From: an uncultured Eubacteriales bacterium
GTDB taxonomy: Bacteria; Bacillota; Clostridia; Oscillospirales; Acutalibacteraceae
Length of the DNA stretch: 39,477 bases
Assembly (NCBI GenBank): GCA_900316435.1
Contig: ONCY01000010.1
Location: 1-39,477 of the forward strand
Reading direction: 5' to 3'
Numbering within the stretch: the stretch's first letter is position 1; every line of letters starts with the position of its first letter. The position numbers and the translations under genes are program-made. Positions 7,199 through 16,736 of this stretch are shown here, one piece after another. The notes under the pieces were generated by a model that was given only the letters and a program-made list of their open reading frames with translations, was not told the origin of the DNA and searched no databases.

Positions 7199-7877
7199 AT
7201 AATCACCTGCTCAGTGTTTTGTTTACTGTTTTATTATAGCCTAAAGAAGCCGCGTTTGCAATAAGAAAGTAATCAATTATGTGAAACAAACGGCTGATAT
7301 GATTGCCGGCGTAATGCGCGCGCCGGTTAGAAATATCATATAATACTTATTTGCGCTAAACGCTTAGGCAAAGCGCCGGGGATACGCCTTTGCAAAAAAA
7401 TCATCAGTAAAACAACAGCCTGTTTTTTCACGCAGACCTTTGCGGAATCGGTCATGCATAAAAAGCAAGTCGTGCTGATATTTGGATATTGGAAAAAGTT
7501 GCGATTGTTGTGCGCTGATAAAAAACGCAAAAAACTGTCAATATTTAACATATTTAAAAAGTTTACTGATGAAATCTTCTAATATTGTGAAGTACCAAAG
7601 GATTGACATATTGTCAATTTAGTGATATAATATAATTGAAAAATTATAAGTGGAAGTGTCCCCTAAATAACAAATACGCTTTTAATAACCCGAAACAGTA
7701 CCGTGCAAATTTCTCAGGCGAATAAAAGGGATATGTCAAAAAGGCAGCTATTTATATTTTTCAAGGAATAGAAACAAATTTTGTTTAATATCATTAACGG
7801 GCGGAGTAATAAAACCTTGCCGTCCAAAACACTTCAAAAAATCAATTCATCTTATCAAACGGAAAGGAGATGACAAT
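7199..7877. other. Long intergenic region upstream of the adhesin gene
   Basis: No convincing gene. It holds an imperfect inverted repeat at about 7297-7341 (ATATGAT...CCGGCG paired with CGCCGG...ATCATAT), the adhesin promoter at 7603-7631 and a ~240-base untranslated leader up to the ATG at 7878. A 71-codon open frame on the minus strand (7336-7551) lacks a ribosome site and recognisable composition. Confidence 0.6.
7603..7631 (+). promoter_or_regulatory. Consensus promoter of the adhesin gene, with a palindrome over the -35
   Basis: TTGACA at 7603-7608 and TATAAT at 7626-7631 with a 17-base spacer. The -35 forms the left half of TTGACA-TAT-TGTCAA (7603-7617), a perfect inverted repeat that could bind a dimeric regulator. 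Confidence 0.75.
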
Positions 7878-10800
7878 ATGAATACCGTATTAAAAAGAAG
7901 CGCCATAATGGTAAGCCTGCTTGTAATAGCTGTTCTGGGAACGGTTTTTGCCACCAGAGTCAGCTTTGCCGAGGACTTTTATACCATTAAGATTGAGTAC
8001 AAGTACAGCGGCGGCGGCAACGCCCACGACCCGTATGTGGCTGTACTGCGCGGCGGCGAGAATCTCGACGTAGAAGTTACCAACCCCGTTATTCCGGGCT
8101 ACAGACCGATGGACTCGCCGGAACCCGACGCAAACGAAGTGCGCACAATAAACCTGAAATATACAGATATTCATGAAAGCGATACGATAACCGTATATTA
8201 TCTCCCCGACAAAGTTCATTACAAGGTCAGATATTTCATGCAGAATATCCGCGACGACCTATATACCGAGGATCTGTCGCTGAGCAACGATTATTACGAA
8301 AAGTCCGGTTATACGGGAACCTTCCCGGATGAGCTTGAGCATATTGAGTTTGAGGGCTTTACCTCGCTTTTCCATGAGCCCGACGCTATTGCCGCCGACG
8401 GTTCAACCGAGTTCAAGCTTTATTATGACCGCAACTATTACCTTGTCAGCTTTGATTTGGGCGAGGGCGGCTACGGCGTTGAGCCGGTATACGCAAAGCA
8501 CGGTACTAACTACACAATCTCGGAGCCTAAGCGAATGGGCTATACCTTTGACGGCTGGGTAAGGTCGAACGAAAACGGCGATTACCTGGATGAAAACGGC
8601 AATGTTCTCACCGACGAAGCCGCTATAAGAGCAGCCGCCGATCCGTTCACCCACGGCGAGGTTCCGATAGGCAATACCTATTACAAGGCGGCCTGGGAGC
8701 CTCAGCTGACAAAATACAGCGTTGTTTACTGGCTTCAGAACCCCGACAGCAAGCTTAAGGCAGAGGATGTTGAGAATTTATCTATTGACGATGCAAGAGC
8801 GCTTATCGGCAGGAACTATTCGGTTATAGCGGCAAAGGACGTTGAAAATGTGGAGTCCGGCACACCGGTAAACCTTGAAACCACGGTTCGAAAAAAATCG
8901 GGACAGTACACGGCTATAAAAAACTTTTTCAGCTATGATCTATCAGCAAGCGGCGATTTCCCAGACATCAGTGAAGCGCTGCGCTCGCAGCTGACGGGCA
9001 ATCAAAAATACTTCTATGATTTTAATATTGACTTGTCCCTGCTTCAGTTCCAGGGAAATACCGACATCTCGGTTTCGGGCGACGGTACTACGCGAATCAA
9101 TGTCTATTACGACCGCGCTGAGTTTACGCTGAAGTTCTATTACGCCAAAGAAGACAGCAGTGGTAAGCTCTATTTAACAAGCGGCACCGGAAATTATTCC
9201 AGAAAAGCTGAAAAGAATTTGTATTCAAGGCTTGACAGCGCCACATGGAAACAAGTAAGTATATCGCTGCCTACGATAGATCCAAAGTACAGCTCGCAGA
9301 TCCCTGATTCCTGTCTCGACTTTGATGAATTCAGCGGCAATAAATATTATTACTATGAAAAGAAATGCCTTTACGGCGCAAACATGGATAATGTTTGGTT
9401 CAACGACGCGTTTTCGCTTATACCGGGCGGGCAATACAGCGTGCCATATCGCTTCACCAGCTGGGCGGTTGAATACGGTACAAAGTACTATTTTGATCAT
9501 ACGTCGGTAAATAATTATACGGTAAAAGGCTTTTATGAAAAGCTTGGCAACGATCTGATGTTCCGCGATTATAACACTGACGGAACGGCAAAAGATACCG
9601 CAACCGGATATGATTACAGAGAACTGCACTATGTCGCTTCATGGTCGTCCGGCGCAGGATCATCGGATAACGTAAGACCGTATTGCTTTACATACAAAAA
9701 CTATGTGCGGCTGCTGCCTTATGAAGAGGATATCATTACCGATATGGGCTATGACGATGGCGTCGCCGAGCTTAAATCAATGGGAAACTACATTGATATT
9801 ATAACTAACAACGGCAGACATTACGGTCTTACCGAAAATAACAAGGTGGAAACCTTTGACTGGGGCGAAGGCAGATATAAAAATTATAGCGGTTATGAAT
9901 TGGCTAAAGCTGTCAAGGGTAATCAGACAGCGGTCGATTTGACCGGCTTTAAGCTGGTACCGGAGTCGGATATAGAGGAAATATATTCCGGCTGCGGCAC
10001 CCTTAACCCGCAGTCGACTTGGTATGCATATGACGTGAACGGTGACGAAGCAAATCATTTTGACGAAAAACACCACGCTGACGTTGTGTTCCTGTACAAC
10101 CGTAACCATTTTACGCTTCAATACCGCAGCAACAACATTGCCGAAAAGTCATTTGAGGTATACTATAACGCCCCGCTCAATCAGGCTAAGTTTAGCTACA
10201 CGCCTACCTATTACAATCCTGAGCTTGCCGCTTACTTCCGGTTTGCGGGCTGGTATCATACCCCCTACTACTATCGTCAGATGGATTTCTCAACAGAAAG
10301 AATGCCCGCGGACGATACGACTCTCTACGCAAAGTGGGTCCCCGTTACCTTTGACGTTACCTTCTATAACGATTTCCGCGCTTACAGCCTCAACGATGCG
10401 CTGCATACCACTCAGGTCGACTACAACGCGTTTATTGAGACCTCGGAAATCCCCGAGGACAACGAAGAGGCAGCATATAAGCTTACCGAGCCATCAAACG
10501 GAGCTAAGTTTGCCGGCTGGTATTATCTCGATGAAAACGATCAGCCGACGCGCTTTGACCCCGAAACTATTTCCGTTACCCGCGAGCTGAAGCTCTATGC
10601 CGAGTGGGTGTCAAAGGATACCGCAAAGTATAAGGTAACCTACACCGAGCAGGGAACCGACAATGAAGTCGCTTCGCCTACAATCGGCACTGTGTTTGTT
10701 TCCAAAACAAAAACCTTTACCGCGAAGGGCGGTTCCGAGCTTAACGACGCTCATAAGTGGGTTGACGGCGGAGCAAACTGGTGGCCAACCATGTCGTCGC

Positions 10801-11831
10801 ACTCAATGCTGATAGAAAGCAACCGCGACGGATATGAGTTTGAGCCGAACATCTTTAATTTTGAGTACATTAAAAAGAGCAAGGTTTGGTATAAGGTAAA
10901 GTACATCGATGAAACAACAGGGCATATTTTAAGAGAAAGCCAGGATCTTGACACCGCGTACGCCGCCGTTACCGAGCGCGCTCAGTATGTTGAGGGATAT
11001 ATTCCCGACAAGCTTTCGCGCTCCATAGTGCTTTCTGCTTCCGTCAACAGCAACGAGGAGGCTGCAAAGCGGGAGGAGCTTAATCAGAACCAGATCATCT
11101 TCTTCTATACGCCGAGCGACAACGGCACGCTGTACCAGATAGACCACTATCTGCAAAACGCTGATGACGGCTCTGAGTATGATTTGTATTACAGCGAAAC
11201 CCAGACCGCAGTTATCGGCGATACGGTAAATGTCGCCAATGACGTATATACGCGCGACATCTGCACTTCGCTTGCAGAAACAGGTTACGCTATAGATACC
11301 TTAAAAACATCGATCACGGTTGACGGCGAAGCTGCCGCGACTAACGAAAGCGTGACGCTTAACGGAAAAGTAACGGTTATTTCGGTCTATTATGACCGCA
11401 GCTCTTATAAATACACCGTTAAGTATTACGACTATGAGGCGGAAAAGCAGCACGATGACGACCCAGCGCTCTGGGACGGCGAGATCAAAGCTCCCGATAC
11501 CTTTAAAGCGGAGCCTGTAGGTAAGGCAGTTGAAATATCTTCACCCGCAAAGCTGACATATACTTACGAAAAAGACGGCGAAACCGTAACCGCGCACTAC
11601 TCGCGTATAGGCAGCGAGCACCGCAGCATTACCATCCGCCCCGATACCGATCCGCCTTCTGCAAATATCGTTAAGGTTTATTACAAGCGCGACAGTCAGC
11701 GCAAGCTGAGCTACAAGGTGTTCTGCAATGCCGATGTAAGCGAGACCTACGCAACGCTTTCAAAAGAGCAGGAGCTTGCAGAAAACGTTGAAGGAATAGA
11801 GGGCTGTACCGTAACGAGGGCTGTACCGTAA
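7878..11831 (+). CDS. Giant InlB/MucBP-repeat surface protein, N-terminal part of a split gene
   Basis: A 1317-residue secreted protein. A signal peptide occupies about residues 1-31 (hydrophobic MVSLLVIAVLGTVF, predicted cleavage after VSFA). The rest is a string of tyrosine-rich beta-domains: InlB B-repeat/Flg_new-type units (YLVSFDLGEGGYG...MGYTFDGW; FRFAGWYH...TTLYAKWVP; KFAGWYY...LKLYAEWV), MucBP-like units (VWYKVKYIDETTGHIL) and related units (YQIDHYLQNADDGSEY, YKYTVKYYDYEAEK). Such proteins act in adhesion or surface display. AAAGGAG lies nine bases before the ATG. The frame stops inside the second unit of a perfect 17-bp tandem duplication; removing one unit joins it in frame to the 11831-13783 part, giving about 1962 residues. 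Confidence 0.9.
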   Translation: MNTVLKRSAIMVSLLVIAVLGTVFATRVSFAEDFYTIKIEYKYSGGGNAHDPYVAVLRGGENLDVEVTNPVIPGYRPMDSPEPDANEVRTINLKYTDIHESDTITVYYLPDKVHYKVRYFMQNIRDDLYTEDLSLSNDYYEKSGYTGTFPDELEHIEFEGFTSLFHEPDAIAADGSTEFKLYYDRNYYLVSFDLGEGGYGVEPVYAKHGTNYTISEPKRMGYTFDGWVRSNENGDYLDENGNVLTDEAAIRAAADPFTHGEVPIGNTYYKAAWEPQLTKYSVVYWLQNPDSKLKAEDVENLSIDDARALIGRNYSVIAAKDVENVESGTPVNLETTVRKKSGQYTAIKNFFSYDLSASGDFPDISEALRSQLTGNQKYFYDFNIDLSLLQFQGNTDISVSGDGTTRINVYYDRAEFTLKFYYAKEDSSGKLYLTSGTGNYSRKAEKNLYSRLDSATWKQVSISLPTIDPKYSSQIPDSCLDFDEFSGNKYYYYEKKCLYGANMDNVWFNDAFSLIPGGQYSVPYRFTSWAVEYGTKYYFDHTSVNNYTVKGFYEKLGNDLMFRDYNTDGTAKDTATGYDYRELHYVASWSSGAGSSDNVRPYCFTYKNYVRLLPYEEDIITDMGYDDGVAELKSMGNYIDIITNNGRHYGLTENNKVETFDWGEGRYKNYSGYELAKAVKGNQTAVDLTGFKLVPESDIEEIYSGCGTLNPQSTWYAYDVNGDEANHFDEKHHADVVFLYNRNHFTLQYRSNNIAEKSFEVYYNAPLNQAKFSYTPTYYNPELAAYFRFAGWYHTPYYYRQMDFSTERMPADDTTLYAKWVPVTFDVTFYNDFRAYSLNDALHTTQVDYNAFIETSEIPEDNEEAAYKLTEPSNGAKFAGWYYLDENDQPTRFDPETISVTRELKLYAEWVSKDTAKYKVTYTEQGTDNEVASPTIGTVFVSKTKTFTAKGGSELNDAHKWVDGGANWWPTMSSHSMLIESNRDGYEFEPNIFNFEYIKKSKVWYKVKYIDETTGHILRESQDLDTAYAAVTERAQYVEGYIPDKLSRSIVLSASVNSNEEAAKREELNQNQIIFFYTPSDNGTLYQIDHYLQNADDGSEYDLYYSETQTAVIGDTVNVANDVYTRDICTSLAETGYAIDTLKTSITVDGEAAATNESVTLNGKVTVISVYYDRSSYKYTVKYYDYEAEKQHDDDPALWDGEIKAPDTFKAEPVGKAVEISSPAKLTYTYEKDGETVTAHYSRIGSEHRSITIRPDTDPPSANIVKVYYKRDSQRKLSYKVFCNADVSETYATLSKEQELAENVEGIEGCTVTRAVP

Positions 11832-11832
11832 C
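11799..11832 (+). repeat. Perfect 17-bp tandem duplication that shifts the adhesin frame
   Basis: GAGGGCTGTACCGTAAC occurs at 11799-11815 and 11816-11832 back to back. Seventeen is not a multiple of three, and the second unit contains the TAA (11829-11831) that ends the upstream frame. With one unit removed the reading becomes EGCTVTPVPDYDENL and continues to 13783. Confidence 0.95.
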
Positions 11833-13783
11833 ACCCGTACCCGACTATGACGAAAACCTGCAGGGCAGATATGTATTTAAGGGCTGGTATTCCGACCCGC
11901 TTTCCTACAAAACCGCCGAGCCTCTCGGCACGGAGTATCATTACGCTCCGTCAATGCCCGGCGCCGATATGACCTATTACGCCGTGTTCGAGCAGTTTAC
12001 CGTTCACGCCGACGTTGAAATCAGATACAACGAAAGCGGAGTATACACGGATGATTCTACAGCGGCGCTTGACGCGGACGGAAAGGTTACAGGATACGAG
12101 GCAGATTTTTCATCACCGCTTGGATATCAAAGCGGCGAGGAAACGCCTTTCCTGAAAAACAGCAAGTTCACCTTTACTCTTAATCGCTTAGACAGCAGAA
12201 TCTATAAATACGAGTTTGCGGGCTGGTATGAGGTGCTTGAAAGCGGAGAGCTCATTCATCGCGTTGACATTACTACCGGTATGACGGTTGACAAGGACGC
12301 AAGAATCCGCAACTACCGTTATATAGCGATGTTTAAGAAAAAGGCGGTTGAAGAAACTCTTGATTATGAAATAAAGTATAACTTTGAAACCCGCTCAAAC
12401 GGTAATAAGGAATTTGTGCTGACGGGCACGCTCAGCGGTGATGAACTTATCGAGAGCATTGTTGACGACCAGGGCGCATATGAGCTGAACGAAGAGTTTA
12501 TTATGAACCACGCTCCGTTTGAGAGCAACTACGGCAAAACTCTGTGCTGGACTGACGAGGGAATGACAAGAACCTCCGACATCAATTACAAAAAGCTTTA
12601 TGCCGTTGTGTACGCCAAGCAGTCGGCTAAAAAGGTTTACGCCAATTACCGCTTGAATTCTACGGATGCCTACACCCCGATTCAAACAACGGTGGGCGCT
12701 AACCGCAATACTCAAAAAGAGCTTGCGGTGCTTGATATGCGCGGAGCTGAGAATTTCAGCTACTGGGCAATCAGAAAGTCTGCCGATGAAAGAGCAAGCG
12801 TAATTGCGAAATGCTACGACCCGTGGTTCTCGTTCTGCATTATGGATAACTACTGGATCAGCCCCGTGTTTGAGGACGCCGAGAACCCGACCATGACCGC
12901 AAAACTTGATCCCGATGTCATCAAAACAGGCGAAGAGGACTGGCTCGCGTGGACTTGGAGCGACGGAAAAGCCGACGGAACGCTTGTGACTCCTTCATAT
13001 GATCTTACGTTTACAGGGCTTAAAGATAAGGTTGTGTTTGCCAGAGTTGAAAAGGGCACTACCGAGTTCGGCTATGATTGGTGCAACGTCTGGAATCAGA
13101 CCGACGACCTCACCGTGACTGACGGAGCGACCTTTAAGCTGACAGGCTGGGGGGGCACTGTTGAAGATAAAAAGATGTACGGAGAGTGGTCTGAGGCTGC
13201 TCAAAAGAGCATTATCCTGACTCATTTGGGCTATTTCCGCAACCGCTGGACAGACGAAAGCGGCAATATAGCCGCAAACGGCACCACCGACCTTTTGTAT
13301 ACCGACTTTGAAATCGCTTTTTCAGACGGACAGACTCAGATTTACGGCGCCGATTCAGGCTATAAAACAGGCGTTGTGCTTGAGCTGTGTGGCAAATTTG
13401 AAGGAGAAACGTTTAATCCTGCGGATTACAATTACCTCTCCGACGAAGCTAAACTAAAAGAAGCGATTTTAAACGGTAAAGTCAGCGTCTACAATTACGA
13501 TTCTTCCGACAGCACCAAAAGAAGAAGCATTCAGATAAGTGAGATTTCTACCGAAAAACTCACAAACAGAAACCGTGTTGAATTTTTCAAGGGTTACAGA
13601 AACACTTATAAAGAAAAGGATGGAGTTAAAACCTACACAAACAAAACATACATTATGAAAGCTACCGCTTACCTTATTGACCCCGACGGAAACGTTACCC
13701 TGAGCAACTCCGAGTACGTTTGCCTTACCGATATCGCGGCAAAAAACATGGCGGTAAACGGAGTGTGTGTAAGCAACGACTGA
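11831..13783 (+). pseudogene. C-terminal part of the split giant surface protein
   Basis: This frame continues the upstream protein once the 17-bp duplication is discounted: TPVPDYDENLQGRYVFKGWY, then further repeat-type units (YKYEFAGWYEVLESGELIHR; VHADVEIRYNESGVYTD) and a C-terminal non-repeat region with SYWAIRK and GYRNTYKEKDG segments, ending GVCVSND. There is no LPXTG motif, C-terminal membrane helix or dockerin, so the attachment mode is unclear. The first in-frame ATG (11954) has no ribosome site. As the sequence stands this part is probably not made, unless the tract slips back or ribosomes shift frame. Confidence 0.85.
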
Positions 13784-13812
13784 TGTCTCTGCAAATTGAA
13801 GGAGGAGATTAG

Positions 13813-13956
13813 TTGAAAAAAGAATATGTCTCTCCTGAGTTTGACTATCTGGCGGTATCATTCAGCAGCATCCTGACCAACAGCGTTGAAAACTTCAACA
13901 GCGATGGCGATGACAACGGAGGCTCAGGCAGCGACTGGGGCGATCCCGTGTTCTAA
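13813..13956 (+). CDS. 47-residue acidic peptide of the KKEYVSPEF type
   Basis: Starts with TTG behind a very strong AAGGAGG site at seven bases; the peptide begins MKKEYVSPEFDYLAVSF and ends in an Asp/Gly/Ser-rich tail, GSDWGDPVF. It has no signal peptide and no cysteine. Small proteins with a K(K)xYxxPExxxxxF start and an acidic tail recur in Ruminococcaceae and are sometimes discussed as possible modified-peptide precursors. I infer resemblance only; no modifying enzyme is nearby. It sits 29 bases after the adhesin frame and 48 bases before the LRR-dockerin gene, so all three are probably one transcript. Confidence 0.65.
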   Translation: MKKEYVSPEFDYLAVSFSSILTNSVENFNSDGDDNGGSGSDWGDPVF

Positions 13957-14004
13957 CTTTTGCTACGAACAAAAACTGAAACTATAAAGGATTGGTGTCA
14001 GACC

Positions 14005-14910
14005 ATGAGAAATATTATTAAAACAATAGCGGCAACGCTTGCGTTGATTATTCTCGGCACGGTTACGGTTTGTGCAGCCGATTCATATGTTACTCTTTAC
14101 GGATTTTCATTCGACATAAACGACAGCGGCGAGGCGGTTATCCACGGATATGACAACCGCTCAGCCGATGTCAAGATTCCAAATAAGCTGCTCGGCTCAA
14201 ACGTCGCGGTTATTGACGACTACGCGTTTTTCGGCAATACCGACATCAAATCGGTATCGTTTGAAAAAGCTGGGCATATCAAATCAATCGGCACCGACGC
14301 GTTCTACGGCTGTAGCGGACTAAAAGAAATAAACCTGTCCGACAACGTCGAAAACCTCGGTTTCGGGGCGTTTCAGGACTGCTCGGGTCTGAAAACAGTA
14401 TCTCTCGGCAGCGGCGTTAAGTCGGTACCCGATCAGGCTTTTTACAGGTGCAACTCGCTGAGCGATGTGTCGCTCGGTGAGTCGGTAAAGTCAATAGGCG
14501 ACAGGGCATTTGCCTCCTGCGCCGCCCTTACTCGGGTTGATATTCCCGCCTCGGTTGACTATATAGCCGAAAACGCCTTTGACGGCTGCTGCGGCAAGCT
14601 TATCATTTACTGCCCAAAGGATAGCTTTGCGCGGACTTACGCGCTTGAAAAGGGTATAAAATACATAATTACCGATTTTGAGCCGTATTTGCGCGGCGAC
14701 GCGGACGGCGACGGAGTCGTTACTATTTTTGACGTGACCAAAATCCAGCTTTGCCTTGCGCGTATGCTTGAGGGCGACGCTGAACAGGTGTATCGCTGCG
14801 GCGACGTTGACGGAGGCGGACTGAGCATTTTGGATGCGACCGCAATACAAAATTATCTTGCCGAATACGGAAACCCGTATCATATCGGCGAAACCGTAAC
14901 CGCAAATTGA
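14005..14910 (+). CDS. Secreted BspA-like LRR_5 protein with C-terminal type I dockerin
   Basis: A 301-residue protein. The signal peptide is MRNIIKTIAATLALIILGTV...CAA. Residues ~50-220 contain four to five LRR_5/BspA units of the form IGDRAFASCAALTRVDIPASV and IGTDAFYGCSGLKEINL. The C-terminus is a dockerin with two Ca-binding repeats: GDADGDGVVTIFDVTKIQ and GDVDGGGLSILDATAIQ. Dockerins dock onto cohesins of scaffoldins in cellulosome-like complexes; none is present here. I chose the ATG at 14005 because it directly opens the signal peptide; upstream in-frame codons look non-coding and the AAAGGA site is rather far away. Confidence 0.88.
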   Translation: MRNIIKTIAATLALIILGTVTVCAADSYVTLYGFSFDINDSGEAVIHGYDNRSADVKIPNKLLGSNVAVIDDYAFFGNTDIKSVSFEKAGHIKSIGTDAFYGCSGLKEINLSDNVENLGFGAFQDCSGLKTVSLGSGVKSVPDQAFYRCNSLSDVSLGESVKSIGDRAFASCAALTRVDIPASVDYIAENAFDGCCGKLIIYCPKDSFARTYALEKGIKYIITDFEPYLRGDADGDGVVTIFDVTKIQLCLARMLEGDAEQVYRCGDVDGGGLSILDATAIQNYLAEYGNPYHIGETVTAN

Positions 14911-14919
14911 ATAAATAAT

Positions 14920-14956
14920 TATCCGCCGAGCTTTTACTGCTCGGCGGATTTGTTGC
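14920..14956 (+). terminator. Terminator of the adhesin/LRR-dockerin cluster
   Basis: ATCCGCCGAGC and GCTCGGCGGAT form a perfect 11-bp stem around TTTTACT, ending at 14949, with a short T-rich stretch (TTGTTG) after it. Confidence 0.75.
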
Positions 14957-14986
14957 AAAAAAAAGCAAAAAACAACAAAAATAGTA

Positions 14987-15015
14987 GTGACAAGCGCGAA
15001 AAAGTGTGTTATTAT
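14987..15015 (+). promoter_or_regulatory. Promoter of the ABC transporter operon
   Basis: GTGACA at 14987-14992 and TATTAT at 15010-15015 with a 17-base spacer, about 35 bases upstream of the ATG. Confidence 0.45.
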
Positions 15016-15050
15016 ATCAATAGAATATAAAATTTAAAGGGGGAAAACAG

Positions 15051-15968
15051 ATGGAGTATATCATGACTACCGAGGGCCTTACAAAAATGTACGGCGATAA
15101 GGCAGCCGCAAAGGATATCAATATCCATATACGTCCCGGCTCGATTTACGGTTTGATCGGCAGGAACGGCGCGGGCAAAACAACGGTAATGAGAATGCTC
15201 AGCGGATTGTCAGCGCCTACAAAAGGCTCTTTCTCAATGTTCGGAAAAACAGGCAGCGAGGCAATGAAGGAAATGCGCAACGTGGGCGTTCTTATTGAAC
15301 ACCCGGGCATTTACCCAAACCTTTCAGCGCAAAAAAACCTTAAGATCAAGGCAATCGCAATGGGCTGCGACAAACGGAAGGGCTATATCGACGAGCTCCT
15401 TAAGCTTGTAGGCCTTGAAAACGTAAAGAATAAAAAGGCCGGTTCGTTTTCGCTCGGCATGAGACAGCGCCTCGGAATTGCCCTTGCGCTTATCGGCGAC
15501 CCAAAGCTTATTATTCTCGACGAGCCGATAAACGGTCTTGACCCTCAGGGCATTGTTGAAGTTCGACAAATGCTTGCCAAGCTCAGAGATGAAAGAGGAA
15601 TCACCATTATGATTTCCAGCCATATTCTCGACGAGCTGTCAAAGCTTGCAGACTCTTACGGAATTATCCACGAGGGAAAGCTCACCGATGAGTTTACCGT
15701 TGAGGAGCTGCACAAGCGCTGCGGCAGGTATATTGAGCTGAGCACCGACGACAATAAAGCCGCCGCTGAGGTTATCAGGAGAGCGGGCTTTGACAAGGTG
15801 TCGGTTGACGACGACAATATTCTCCGCGTCGGGGAGCGCCTGGACGAGGTTAAGAGCGTTGTTAAGCTGCTGGTTGACAATAACCTGGTTCCCGACCGCG
15901 TAGGTGTAAAGGATGTATCCCTGGAGGATTATTATCTCAGCGTAACAGGAGGGGAGCATAATGGGTAG
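15051..15968 (+). CDS. ABC transporter ATP-binding protein, bacitracin/lantibiotic-export type
   Basis: A 305-residue ATPase. Walker A is GRNGAGKTT (about residues 38-46), the signature is SLGMRQRLG, Walker B is LIILDEPINGLDP and the H-loop is SSHIL. The ~90-residue C-terminal extension after the ATPase core is typical of the BcrA/NatA/CcmA-like group that pairs with an ABC-2 permease. Its stop overlaps the permease start by eight bases. A GGGGG ribosome site precedes the ATG. The substrate cannot be deduced; peptide-antibiotic export or self-protection is the family's common role. Confidence 0.93.
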   Translation: MEYIMTTEGLTKMYGDKAAAKDINIHIRPGSIYGLIGRNGAGKTTVMRMLSGLSAPTKGSFSMFGKTGSEAMKEMRNVGVLIEHPGIYPNLSAQKNLKIKAIAMGCDKRKGYIDELLKLVGLENVKNKKAGSFSLGMRQRLGIALALIGDPKLIILDEPINGLDPQGIVEVRQMLAKLRDERGITIMISSHILDELSKLADSYGIIHEGKLTDEFTVEELHKRCGRYIELSTDDNKAAAEVIRRAGFDKVSVDDDNILRVGERLDEVKSVVKLLVDNNLVPDRVGVKDVSLEDYYLSVTGGEHNG

Positions 15969-16692
15969 AATTATAAAAATGGATTTATACAGGCTGAGAA
16001 CATCAAAGTCATTTTGGGTTTCTCTGATAATTGTATTTCTGACAGGAGCGCTTCTCAGTATATCACCGCTGTTTTTTTCAAAAGACTATTCGGTAACATT
16101 AACCGAGATCATCGGAATGCCGATCGATGATGTTATAATTACGGTTCTTTATATTTCGGTTTCAATATTCTGCTATGCCGACCTTTCAAACGGATTTATA
16201 AAGAATATCGCGGGTCAGATTCCAAAGAAGGGGTTGACAGCCGCTTCAAAGTTTATTGTTATTATCTTCCATAATCTGATATTCTTTGCCGTGGGCTTTC
16301 TTGCAAAGCTTGTCGGTTCAATTCCGTTCCTTACATTCGCGGGAAACTATCTGTACGCTTTTACGTATCTTCTTATGAGGTTCCTGCTTGTCCTCGCTAT
16401 GTGTACAATGATTCTGTTTGCCACAACCGCCCTGAGAAGCAAAACCTTTGGTACGGTTCTGGGTGTTATGTTCGGTGTGGGCGGTTTTTCGCTGATTTAC
16501 ATGATGCTTGACACCATGATTCAGAATTTTTACAAGGGATTAAAGCTTGAGGACTATTCGCCCAGCTCAATCAATCCATCAACTATTCATACAGCGGCTG
16601 ACGGTTTCAGAGTCTTTGCCGTAGGAATTGTGTTTACCGTTGTTTTCCTTATTCTTTCTATAAAGGTAGTAAACAAGCGTGATGTAAAATAA
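15961..16692 (+). CDS. ABC-2 type transporter permease
   Basis: A 243-residue polytopic protein with about six membrane segments: SFWVSLIIVFLTGALLSISPLFF, DVIITVLYISVSIFCYAD, FIVIIFHNLIFFAVGFLAKL, LLMRFLLVLAMCTMILF, TVLGVMFGVGGFSLIYMML and VFAVGIVFTVVFLILSIKVV. It resembles the membrane subunits of BcrAB/lantibiotic-protection exporters. GGAGGGG lies just ahead of the ATG, within the end of the ATPase gene, so the two are translationally coupled. The partner ATPase is 15051-15968. Confidence 0.88.
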   Translation: MGRIIKMDLYRLRTSKSFWVSLIIVFLTGALLSISPLFFSKDYSVTLTEIIGMPIDDVIITVLYISVSIFCYADLSNGFIKNIAGQIPKKGLTAASKFIVIIFHNLIFFAVGFLAKLVGSIPFLTFAGNYLYAFTYLLMRFLLVLAMCTMILFATTALRSKTFGTVLGVMFGVGGFSLIYMMLDTMIQNFYKGLKLEDYSPSSINPSTIHTAADGFRVFAVGIVFTVVFLILSIKVVNKRDVK

Positions 16693-16736
16693 TCTGCCGC
16701 GCAGATTAATATATTTTTTTACGGGAGGTGAAATAA

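Noticed and set aside
7336..7551. 71-codon open frame on the minus strand
   Set aside because: It lies in an AT-rich intergenic region without a start signal, and its translation shows no recognisable pattern.
11954..13783. Independent gene starting at ATG 11954
   Set aside because: The same frame is open and continues the upstream protein's repeats back to the 17-bp duplication, and no ribosome site precedes 11954; it is the severed second part of one gene.
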